From contig JACRLO010000004.1 in the NCBI GenBank assembly GCA_016235245.1, positions 1 to 64,000 of the forward strand: DNA of 64,000 nucleotides, written 5' to 3'. The stretch comes from Nitrospirota bacterium (lineage in GTDB: Bacteria > Nitrospirota > Thermodesulfovibrionia > Thermodesulfovibrionales > UBA6898). This document shows, in pieces, positions 1 through 6,977 of this stretch. The position numbers were made by a program, and so were the translations under genes. The notes under the pieces are model-generated. The model was not told the DNA's origin and did not search any database. It saw only the letters and a program-made list of their open reading frames with translations. How positions within the stretch are numbered: position 1 is the stretch's first letter; every line of letters starts with the position of its first letter.

Positions 1-75
1 ACGGCATCAATAAACTTCCGGATGGTGGTCCGTGATATATACATAGAAAAATATACGGGACGAGGGGGCCTGGGG

Positions 76-135
76 CAACTCCCCAGCTCGGAAGTTTATG
101 ATGTCCTGCGTCTAAAGTTCCGAGCTGGGGAGTTG
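76..135. repeat. Perfect 18-bp inverted repeat (long hairpin)
   Basis: Bases 76-93 (CAACTCCCCAGCTCGGAA) are exactly the reverse complement of 118-135, around a 24-base loop. There is no T-tract on either side, so this is not a standard intrinsic terminator. The motif ATAAACTTCCG next to the repeat on the minus strand also occurs at about 8-18, so the area may hold repeated binding or recombination sites. I see no convincing gene in bases 1-307. Confidence 0.7.
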
Positions 136-307
136 AACATCATGAGTTCACTCACCAGGTCTCCCTCTGTCCCTATTAAAGTAAGCATTGCCGGGCCGAT
201 TTCATCTGGCCGAGGGCATTATAAAAAATATATGGGTGGTATTACGCACAGGTGCAGATATACCACTATATATAGGAATGTCTCTGTTTTGAAAAAAGAG
301 GGGAAAG

Positions 308-499
308 TCATTGCCTTCCCCTTGAATTATTATAAGTCCTTTCTGTTTGATTTAGTTCCGAAAATCTGTCATCGGCCTTAAGCTCTTCTATAATGGCCTG
401 TCTGCCGATCTCTCTTAATGGCCTTAGTTCATCTCCGAATCGGACGATTGCGAGCCGCTGCAGTTCCTCATTCTTCAGATTATCGTATGGCCAGCCCAT
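308..499 (-). CDS. Small hypothetical protein, 63 aa
   Basis: A 63-residue charged protein of unknown function. The start is well supported: AGGAGGT lies 6-7 bases upstream of the ATG on the minus strand. The sequence is mostly predicted helix (NLKNEELQRLAIVRFGDEL) with no cysteines or membrane segment. It is the last gene of a run of small minus-strand genes that includes a DUF932 protein and a RadC-like JAB protein, a set typical of integrated plasmid or ICE segments. No family is recognised. Confidence 0.6.
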   Translation of the reverse strand: MGWPYDNLKNEELQRLAIVRFGDELRPLREIGRQAIIEELKADDRFSELNQTERTYNNSRGRQ

Positions 500-510
500 A
501 AGATTACCTC

Positions 511-726
511 CTAATACGGGAATGCCCCGCCGTGGAGCCAGTCATTAAAGCGTTCGGCTATCGGCATGGCCACCTTCTTTTCGTCTATTGTTGCGTTATA
601 CTGTTGCCAGCCCTCGTAGCATGGAGCTATCTTGACGACGCCTCCGTTTGAGAGCCATACCTTCACCATTCTCTCGTGCCTTCTTGTCTGCCCTATGAAC
701 TGAAGATATTTGATATACAGATTCAT
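511..726 (-). CDS. Small hypothetical protein, 71 aa
   Basis: A 71-residue protein starting MNLYIKYLQFIGQ. The start at 726 has GAGGTG close upstream; a longer reading to 756 has no ribosome site. The sequence describes a compact alpha/beta protein (VKVWLSNGGVVKIAPCYEGW) with one cysteine and no recognised motif. It overlaps nothing and sits 7 bases after the DUF932 gene, so it is probably co-transcribed with it. Function unknown; it belongs to the mobile-element accessory set. Confidence 0.55.
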   Translation of the reverse strand: MNLYIKYLQFIGQTRRHERMVKVWLSNGGVVKIAPCYEGWQQYNATIDEKKVAMPIAERFNDWLHGGAFPY

Positions 727-733
727 AAGCACC

Positions 734-1447
734 TCAGTTTTCCGTGATTGCGGCATGAAGCGAAATATGCTTCTCCATGATCACCAGTGGCGGACAGGAT
801 TTCAATGCCTCGGTGCAGGCATTGTAAAAGCTCCACATAGTCCGGGGTCTGAAGTCGTCATAAGATGGGGTGAGCCATTCCTTCTTTACGACCGGCAACT
901 GTCTCGGGGTCAAAATACCGTGACCGAACATCAGGCCGATCATCTTGAAAGCCTCGGTATTGTCGATCATCCTTCCCTTCAGTGTCTCTGAATCCTCTAC
1001 GATCTTCCGAAAATTCTGCTGGCTCCGGTACAGCGTCGAGATTGCTGCGTCTTCCAGTCCCTGCCAGACGTTTGCGGTATGTTTTCGCATAATCGTGATG
1101 TCTCCTGTAAGGGCAAGGTTATCGCAGACAAACACCTGTGCGCCGATGGCAATACCGATTGCCATACTCTTGTCATAGGAATTCCTGAACCCTATCGAGA
1201 GCCCAAGCTCTGTATGGTCGTTTCTGAATGCCAGGACTCCGAACATCTGCTGCCCGTCCCTCGCAAGGGCATACTGCTCATTTGAGAGCGTGAATCCCTT
1301 GAGGATATCCCTTCCGATGGTCGAAAGCGTATCCGCAAGGTTGTTGTGAGGCACAGGGATATAGCTATCCGTTGCCTCTGGTACCGGGACGAGTGCAAGG
1401 TCGTCCCTTGTTACGATCTGTCCTCCTCTGTGAACAAGTAATGACAT
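734..1447 (-). CDS. DUF932 family protein (phage/plasmid-like)
   Basis: A 237-residue member of the DUF932 family, found mainly on plasmids, ICEs and prophages; the molecular role is not established. The protein shows the usual layout: a short N-terminal stretch ending TDSYIPVPHNNLADTL, then a beta-rich core (GQQMFGVLAFRN, GLSIGFRNSYDKSMA) with the conserved asparagine/serine-rich turn, and a helical C-terminal third. It is shorter than many members (300-400 aa), but the ends look natural. It lies in a same-strand run with small hypothetical genes and a RadC-like gene, which fits an integrated element. The AGGAGG upstream of the ATG supports the start. Confidence 0.75.
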   Translation of the reverse strand: MSLLVHRGGQIVTRDDLALVPVPEATDSYIPVPHNNLADTLSTIGRDILKGFTLSNEQYALARDGQQMFGVLAFRNDHTELGLSIGFRNSYDKSMAIGIAIGAQVFVCDNLALTGDITIMRKHTANVWQGLEDAAISTLYRSQQNFRKIVEDSETLKGRMIDNTEAFKMIGLMFGHGILTPRQLPVVKKEWLTPSYDDFRPRTMWSFYNACTEALKSCPPLVIMEKHISLHAAITEN

Positions 1448-1459
1448 GTGAACCTCCTA

Positions 1460-1705
1460 TCAGTGGATTTCCAGACAGAAATAGTCTGGGATTAGGGAAA
1501 GCTGGTTTTCATCAATTCTGGGGGCCTCTGTAATAAGAAGCCCCTCTTCCTTTACCTCTACCCGAAACCCTGAGACAGATAGCCTTGAGATGTTGTTTGC
1601 TTCAAGATACGTCGCTATCCTGAACTCAATATCAGGCAGTTCACCGGCAAGCCTTCGCCGGTGGTACAACTTGCGCACCAACCGGGACAGCTCTGTTCGT
1701 GTCAT
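1460..1705 (-). CDS. Hypothetical protein, 81 aa
   Basis: An 81-residue protein (MTRTELSRLVRKLYHRRRLAG...) of unknown function. I chose the ATG at 1705 because GGAGG lies 9 bases upstream; the in-frame ATG at 1714 overlaps that ribosome site. The N-terminal 25 residues are strongly basic and helical, the rest is beta-rich and acidic. It overlaps the 3' end of the preceding gene (1641-1829) by about 65 bases in another frame, which is unusually long, so one of the two ends may be less certain than it looks. Confidence 0.5.
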   Translation of the reverse strand: MTRTELSRLVRKLYHRRRLAGELPDIEFRIATYLEANNISRLSVSGFRVEVKEEGLLITEAPRIDENQLSLIPDYFCLEIH

Positions 1706-1829
1706 CGACTGCATCCTCCAATGCCTTCTGAATGATCTGGTTGACTAACCTGGTCATAGGAATCTTCATTTCCTTAGACCTTCTGTAGAGAACCGGGATG
1801 TACTGCTCGGATATTTTGGGGCTATACAT
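1641..1829 (-). CDS. Putative ribbon-helix-helix-like small protein, 62 aa
   Basis: A 62-residue protein beginning MYSPKISEQYIPVLYRRS. The segment YIPVLYRRSKEMKIPMTRLVNQIIQKALED resembles the strand-helix-helix of small ribbon-helix-helix DNA-binding proteins of plasmids and phages, where a short N-terminal strand contacts the operator. That assignment is from pattern only. The ATG at 1829 has GAGG five bases upstream; the GTG at 1835 overlaps it. It may be an autoregulator of the small accessory operon. The tail after residue 45 overlaps the next gene and looks less constrained. Confidence 0.5.
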   Translation of the reverse strand: MYSPKISEQYIPVLYRRSKEMKIPMTRLVNQIIQKALEDAVDDTNRAVPVGAQVVPPAKACR

Positions 1830-1855
1830 TTTCACCTCGCTTTCTTTTTGGGAAT

Positions 1856-2329
1856 TTATAGATATCCCTTTTCTTTGAGTGATACATATCCATCTCCAAT
1901 GATCACGTGGTCCAATACCGCAATCCCGATAAGCTCTCCAGCCCCTTTAAGCTTTTCAGTTATCGAAATATCGTCACGGCTTGGAGTTGGGTCTCCTGAT
2001 GGGTGGTTGTGGATCAGCAACACTGAGGCTGCTAACGAGAGCAATGCGGTTTTGAATACTTCTCTTGGATGGATAAGAGAGCCGGTCATTGTCCCTGCTG
2101 ATACCCTGTCTATGCAGAGTATTCTGTTTTTAACGTCCAGGTGCAGGGCAATAAAATGCTCCTTTGTCTCCTGTTGCAAAAAGCTGAACATTGCAAAGAC
2201 TGTTTGAGCATCGCTGATGGTTTTTGAAACATAGTGCTCTGTTCCCTCCTGAACTGTCAGCTTCTCATAGACTGCCTTGATTACCTTGAAGCGTGTGGTG
2301 CGGTTATTTTCTAAAAGAACTTTTGGCAT
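1856..2329 (-). CDS. RadC-like JAB domain protein (mobile-element type)
   Basis: A 157-residue protein holding a JAB/MPN metalloprotease-fold domain of the RadC type. The metal-binding signature is intact: HNHPSGDPTPSRDD, that is HxH followed by S and D, with the upstream HPREVF motif. It lacks the N-terminal helix-hairpin-helix part of chromosomal RadC, as is usual for phage and plasmid copies near DUF932 genes. The start at 2329 has AGGAGG just upstream. RadC proteins are abundant in mobile elements and defence islands, but their biochemical activity remains unproven. A second, full-length RadC is encoded at 9894. Confidence 0.85.
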   Translation of the reverse strand: MPKVLLENNRTTRFKVIKAVYEKLTVQEGTEHYVSKTISDAQTVFAMFSFLQQETKEHFIALHLDVKNRILCIDRVSAGTMTGSLIHPREVFKTALLSLAASVLLIHNHPSGDPTPSRDDISITEKLKGAGELIGIAVLDHVIIGDGYVSLKEKGYL

Positions 2330-2337
2330 ACTTCCTC

Positions 2338-2505
2338 CTAATAGCAGCTGTGGCAATAGGTCTGGATTCTTCCTCCGCCTATTGATACGATGATGAGAGT
2401 GTTGGCCAGGTTATGGCCGACAGTACAGAAATGTCCGCAATCGAGCTTTATTCTGTTGCCTGCCAAAATCAGGGCAAGATCACTGGTTGCGATCTCTTTG
2501 CTCAT
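2338..2505 (-). CDS. Small cysteine/histidine protein, 55 aa
   Basis: A 55-residue protein starting MSKEIATSDLALILAG. The start has AAGGAGGTG upstream. It carries the pattern LDCGHFC ... YCHSCY, a probable zinc-binding site made of two Cys/His pairs about 30 residues apart. It ends 8 bases before the RadC-like gene, so the two are probably one unit. Function unknown; the layout suits a small nucleic-acid-binding accessory protein of a mobile element. Confidence 0.6.
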   Translation of the reverse strand: MSKEIATSDLALILAGNRIKLDCGHFCTVGHNLANTLIIVSIGGGRIQTYCHSCY

Positions 2506-2761
2506 GGTTTTCACCTCCTTTTTGGTTTTAATACCCTGATTGCCGGAGACAATATGAAGGAAAGGCGCAAACGTGCGTCGGCGTGGAATCAGACAATGAA
2601 GTTCCCTAAGTGTCAAGAGCAATCAATTGGCTCCGGCAATCAGAGTATTAGAAGGGGGTTATTGAAAAGGGTTTTGAATACGTCTTAGTTCATACTGCAG
2701 AAGAGGGGATTTTATTTCAGTTGGCGCTTGACAGGATTTTAGGCCTTAGTTAAAACGCCGA

Positions 2762-2798
2762 GGGGCGGTTAAAAAGTAAAATACTTTTTAACCGCCCC
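2762..2798. repeat. Perfect 17-bp stem-loop between two minus-strand genes
   Basis: Bases 2762-2778 (GGGGCGGTTAAAAAGTA) and 2782-2798 are perfect reverse complements with a three-base loop. It lies 12 bases past the stop of the minus-strand gene at 2811, in the place expected for a terminator, with GC pairs at the base and AT pairs near the loop. It has no classical T-run after the stem on the minus strand, so termination is likely but not certain. Confidence 0.65.
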
Positions 2799-2810
2799 GT
2801 CAGACGGGTC

Positions 2811-3287
2811 CTATAGAACCTTTAGCCTTGAGAAAAGCCTTTTCTTGATCCTGCATTCAGGGCAGGTCCCGAGGAGACCGCTTTCATCATCCTCTGTCTT
2901 CCGCCAGATGCGTCCGCAATCCTGGCAGACGCCGGTTTTTGCTTTATTAGATCGATTATTGGGTTCTTGGCCCGCTTCACCGGATATTACCAGTGAAAGG
3001 GCCGAGGCTACTGCAGATTCCTCTGCACCCGCTAAAAGGCAGGTTTTTCGGAATATAGCACCAGTTTCCGAGACTGCCGGCGCATGGCCGGTGAAGTATC
3101 TGGCCGGATTGGCAATGTCCGGGGTCACGGTTGCCCGATAAAATGGCCGTCCGAGCATCTCGACCTGTTCGGTCCGGATGCATCCATTGGGGTGCTGCTT
3201 GTTAAAGAACATGAGCCTTTCGGCCACCGGGACTGTTTGTTTTCTTTTTGTTCCTGTTTTTGTCTTAGGGTTGTGTTCCTGAGACAT
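2811..3287 (-). CDS. Hypothetical protein with C-terminal zinc ribbon, 158 aa
   Basis: A 158-residue protein of unknown function. The first 20 residues are basic and probably disordered. The middle (MFFNKQHPNGCIRTEQVEMLGRPFYRATVTPDI) resembles proteins found in integrated plasmid segments, although I cannot name the family. The C-terminus has a probable zinc ribbon, CQDCGRIW ... CPECR. It stands alone ahead of the small-gene run and is transcribed away from the restriction-modification operon, so the 140-base space between 3287 and 3428 must hold divergent promoters. Confidence 0.6.
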   Translation of the reverse strand: MSQEHNPKTKTGTKRKQTVPVAERLMFFNKQHPNGCIRTEQVEMLGRPFYRATVTPDIANPARYFTGHAPAVSETGAIFRKTCLLAGAEESAVASALSLVISGEAGQEPNNRSNKAKTGVCQDCGRIWRKTEDDESGLLGTCPECRIKKRLFSRLKVL

Positions 3288-3427
3288 AACATTTTGGGTT
3301 AATGATTAACTGGCCACAATAGCACATCGGTAATTTTTGTCAAGAGCAGAGGCATCAAAAGGAAGTTATAACATGCTATAATTCAACAATTATTTGTCTT
3401 AGGCGATGGTATTTGGAGGTTTAGGCA

Positions 3428-3580
3428 TTGGTGACGAAGTATGCGAGGAGAGAAACCCCTTTTAAGCAGCCGAAGAAATTATACGGTTCGATAGTTCTGC
3501 CCCTTCCACTTCAAGAAATGAGAAAATTAATTATAGACCCCAATAACGCTAATAGCGGAAAGAGGAATATCACTCTGTGA
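3428..3580 (+). CDS. Small leader ORF translationally coupled to hsdM, 50 aa
   Basis: A 50-codon reading frame starting at TTG 3428 (GGAGG eight bases upstream) or GTG 3431. Its stop TGA shares bases with the GTG start of hsdM in a GTGA overlap, so translation of hsdM is probably coupled to it. The product is basic (TKYARRETPFKQPKKLYG) with no known domain. A TATAAT hexamer lies at 3377-3382, suitably upstream. It may be a real small protein, a remnant of a longer gene, or a leader that sets the level of the methylase. Confidence 0.45.
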   Translation: MVTKYARRETPFKQPKKLYGSIVLPLPLQEMRKLIIDPNNANSGKRNITL

Positions 3581-5643
3581 CAACAGTCCTAAATAAATCC
3601 AAGCTTAACAATCTAACGAATGAAATCTGGAAGTCTGCGGAGCGACTGAGGGGAAAGTTCAAGGCCTATGAGTATCAGAGCGTGATCCTGCCTATTATTG
3701 TAATCCGGCGTCTCGAATGTGTGCTTGTCGAATGGCGAAAAAAGAAGGCTGAGGAAATTCGCCTAAAACGTCCTAAAATCAGCGATAGCGAGCTTGAAGT
3801 GCTGGTAAAAAAACTCGAACTCAATCCGAAAGAAATACCCTTCTCTAACAAGACCAAGTGGACATTACAGGACATCACTAAAGAAGACCCTACTCTTATG
3901 GAGAAGAACTTTCGCGATTACATCAACGGATTCTCTGATAATATTCAAGACATAATTGAGCATTTTGATTATCGTGCGGTTATTGGAAAGATAGTCAAAA
4001 ATTCGCGTCTCTCACCGATTCTCAATCAATATGCAACAGAGAAACTCGGGCCGGAACATCTTTCAAACCTTGAGATGGGATATGTCTATGAAGAACTTCT
4101 GCGGAGGTTTTCAGAGCAGAGTGGCGAAGAGGCTGGAGAGCATTTTACCCCGCGTGAGGTTATCCGTCTTATGGTGGAACTACTTGATATCCCGATGCCA
4201 AAGAAGCATATTTCTTTTTACGATCCTGCCAGCGGCACCGGCGGCATGTTGTCCGTGTCAAAAGAACACATGCTCGACAAGGCGAAAACTGATAAGGAAA
4301 GGGAAGATGTAGAACGCTTCGTAACTCTGCATGGTCATGAGCTGCAACCGGCAAACTATGCCATCTGCAAAGCAGACATGCTGATCAAGGATGACAAACA
4401 GGCTGAAATCTTCTATGGCAATTCGCTGATCCCGCACTCCAAACAGAGCCGGGAACCAGGCGACCAGCTTGCAGGACCAAACCATAAGTTCGACTATATG
4501 CTCAGCAATCCGCCTTTTGGCGTTACCTGGGGCGGCAAAGATGGTTATGAAACTGAGGCAAAGAAATTAAGCACTACACGCTATTCAGCCGGAATGCCGC
4601 GCACAAATGATGGTGCTTTATTATTCCTTCAGACAATGTTGGCAAAAATGAAGTCAAAGGAACAGGGCGGAAGCCGTATTGCCATTATCTTCAACGGCTC
4701 GCCGCTCAGCAATGGCGACTGCGGTTCTGGTGAAAGCGAAATTCGCCGTTGGATTCTGGAGAATGATTGGCTGGATGCCATTGTGATGCTCCCTGATCAG
4801 CTTTTCTACAACACCGGCATTTTTACATACATCTGGCTGTTGACCAATAATAAGCCTGCTTCACACAAGGACAGAGTGATGCTTATCGATGCCCGGCAGC
4901 AGTTTGACAAAGAACCGAAATCCTTTGGCAATAAGCGCAACCGTATTCTTGACGAGCACAGACAATGGATCGAAGAACGGTATCACAATGGCTGGGAAGA
5001 TGGATATAAAGATGAAAACGTGAAGATCTTCAACACAAAAGATTTTGCCTATCATAAAGTTAGCGTAGTGTTCTGGCAGACTGATGAAAATAATAAGCCT
5101 GCTTATATCACCGAACCATATACGAAATCTTTTACACCCGCAAACATTAAGAAAGAACAGGAATTTTATGGAAGTGATCTCGATTTTCGCATTAAGCTAA
5201 AGTCTGATACTGCTGAACAGGAGATTGTCTTTACTCTTGCCCCCAAAGACGATTTCACAAAGCTTTTCGAAAAGAATATAAGAGAAGCCTTCGCAGATGA
5301 AATTAAGGCGTTGACTAAGGACATTAAAGAATCCAGCCATAAGAACAAGGTGATCAAGTCATTTATCAATACTCTGGAAGTTAATGCTGAATACACTCAC
5401 AGGCACTATGTGTCGGACAATGAATACATACAGCATGGAGAAAATATTGAAGAGTTCCTAAAACGCGAAATCGGCAAGCAGATTATCCGCTGGCAGGACA
5501 GCCCACAGCTTGGTTATGAGATTCTGCCGAATAAGTATTTTTATAAGTATAAAGCTCCAGAAAAGGCGGAAATATTGCTCAAAGAATTTTGGGAGCTTGA
5601 GAAGGAAGCGACTCACAAGTTAGCAAGTCTCGGAGGGAAATGA
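3577..5643 (+). CDS. hsdM: Type I restriction-modification DNA methylase, HsdM
   Basis: The modification subunit of a type I system, an N6-adenine methyltransferase that acts with HsdS to protect host DNA. The 688-residue protein has the helical HsdM N-domain (about 10-150), then the SAM-binding motif DPASGTGG near residue 216 and the catalytic NPPFG near residue 310. Its C-terminal region after about residue 450 is longer than in the ~500 aa EcoKI type and is rich in charged helices. The GTG start overlaps the stop of a small upstream ORF. The stop overlaps the hsdS start by 4 bases (ATGA), so the hsd genes form a coupled operon. Confidence 0.93.
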   Translation: MTTVLNKSKLNNLTNEIWKSAERLRGKFKAYEYQSVILPIIVIRRLECVLVEWRKKKAEEIRLKRPKISDSELEVLVKKLELNPKEIPFSNKTKWTLQDITKEDPTLMEKNFRDYINGFSDNIQDIIEHFDYRAVIGKIVKNSRLSPILNQYATEKLGPEHLSNLEMGYVYEELLRRFSEQSGEEAGEHFTPREVIRLMVELLDIPMPKKHISFYDPASGTGGMLSVSKEHMLDKAKTDKEREDVERFVTLHGHELQPANYAICKADMLIKDDKQAEIFYGNSLIPHSKQSREPGDQLAGPNHKFDYMLSNPPFGVTWGGKDGYETEAKKLSTTRYSAGMPRTNDGALLFLQTMLAKMKSKEQGGSRIAIIFNGSPLSNGDCGSGESEIRRWILENDWLDAIVMLPDQLFYNTGIFTYIWLLTNNKPASHKDRVMLIDARQQFDKEPKSFGNKRNRILDEHRQWIEERYHNGWEDGYKDENVKIFNTKDFAYHKVSVVFWQTDENNKPAYITEPYTKSFTPANIKKEQEFYGSDLDFRIKLKSDTAEQEIVFTLAPKDDFTKLFEKNIREAFADEIKALTKDIKESSHKNKVIKSFINTLEVNAEYTHRHYVSDNEYIQHGENIEEFLKREIGKQIIRWQDSPQLGYEILPNKYFYKYKAPEKAEILLKEFWELEKEATHKLASLGGK

Positions 5644-6977
5644 GTATGCAGCAGGCTAATGACTTATGGATCGGTTCCGTTCCAAAGGAGTGGCTGTCTT
5701 TTCGCATTAAAGATGTTACACAGCTTTCACCCGGCCTTTCCAGCAAAGCCCCTCAATTAACTGAGCCCTGCACAGTGGTTCCTATGGAGTCTGTTTCGGA
5801 AAAAGGACAAATTGATACAAGCACAATTGAAGAATATGATTTTATATCAGGAGGCCTCCCTAATTTCGAAGCTGGTGATGTCATTTTTGCAAAGATTACC
5901 CCATGTATGGAGAACGGCAAAGGTGCGTATGTTGAAAGCTTGCCCACAAGATATGCATTTGGCAGCACAGAGTTCCATGTTCTTCGTCCAGGGTATAAGA
6001 TTGATAGTAAATTTCTTTATTACTACACATTTAATTCAGTATTCAGAGAATACGCAGCGGTTAATATGACTGGTGCTGCCGGGCAGAAACGTGTTTCATC
6101 AAGATTCCTTAACTATACAAGAATATTTCTGCCTTCTGTTCCGGAACAGCGACGCATTGCCGCCTATCTCGACAAAACCTGCGTGGCAATTGATACAGCG
6201 ATAGAAAAGAAGCAGAAGCAGCTTGAAACGCTCGATGCGCTACGCAAGTCAATTATTCACAAGGCTGTGACGCGCGGGCTTGATGATTTTGTGGAATTGA
6301 AAGATTCGGGGGTAGAATGGATTGGAAAAGTTCCAAAACATTGGCGAGTTGAAAAATTAAAAAGATTCCTTGAGCGTCCATTGATGTACGGCACTAACGA
6401 AGCGGCGGAATTGGACGACACGGAGTTTCCACGATATATTCGAATAACTGATTTTGATGATTATGGTTCACTGAGAGATGATACTTTTAAGTCATTACCA
6501 CCGGATAAAGCTGAAGGCTATTACTTGTTTGAAGGAGATGTGCTATTTGCTCGAAGCGGAGCAACTGTTGGAAAGACCTTTTTGTTTAAGGGATACAATG
6601 GAAAAGCCTGCTTTGCCGGTTATCTGATTAAGGCACAGACTAACAAACATAAGCTCCTCCCCGAATACCTTTACTACTTCACTAAATCCCCTTCTTATGA
6701 TTCTTGGAAAAGTGTAATTTTCACACAAGCAACCATTCAGAATATCAGCGCAACCAAATATGCTTACTTGCCTATTGCTGTGCCACCAATAACCGAGCAA
6801 CGGCGAATTCTTGATTACCTTGCTGGTAAAATGAACATGCTTCATGTACTGCAAGAAAATCTGAGTGGCCAACTTTCTGCCCTTGAGCAATACCGAAAAT
6901 ACCTTATCCATGAATGCGTTACCGGCAAGCGGCGGATTACTGAGGCTCATCTGAAGGAGATAGAAGCTCATGTTTGA
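5640..6977 (+). CDS. hsdS: Type I restriction-modification specificity subunit, HsdS
   Basis: The DNA-recognition subunit of the type I complex. The 445-residue protein has two target-recognition domains, each followed by the conserved central helix that sets the spacing of the bipartite site. The first TRD ends at PSVPEQRRIAAYLDKT and the second at PPITEQRRILDYLAGK, the usual repeated hallmark. The linker between them reads DSGVEWIGKVPKHW, also typical. Length and architecture are those of a complete, single-polypeptide HsdS. It overlaps hsdM by 4 bases and hsdR by 8 bases. The recognition sequence cannot be predicted from the protein alone. Confidence 0.92.
   Translation: MSMQQANDLWIGSVPKEWLSFRIKDVTQLSPGLSSKAPQLTEPCTVVPMESVSEKGQIDTSTIEEYDFISGGLPNFEAGDVIFAKITPCMENGKGAYVESLPTRYAFGSTEFHVLRPGYKIDSKFLYYYTFNSVFREYAAVNMTGAAGQKRVSSRFLNYTRIFLPSVPEQRRIAAYLDKTCVAIDTAIEKKQKQLETLDALRKSIIHKAVTRGLDDFVELKDSGVEWIGKVPKHWRVEKLKRFLERPLMYGTNEAAELDDTEFPRYIRITDFDDYGSLRDDTFKSLPPDKAEGYYLFEGDVLFARSGATVGKTFLFKGYNGKACFAGYLIKAQTNKHKLLPEYLYYFTKSPSYDSWKSVIFTQATIQNISATKYAYLPIAVPPITEQRRILDYLAGKMNMLHVLQENLSGQLSALEQYRKYLIHECVTGKRRITEAHLKEIEAHV

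Noticed and set aside
22-381. 119-codon open frame on the plus strand at the left edge
   Set aside because: It reads through the 18-bp hairpin, has no ribosome site, has no recognisable pattern and overlaps a better-supported minus-strand gene.
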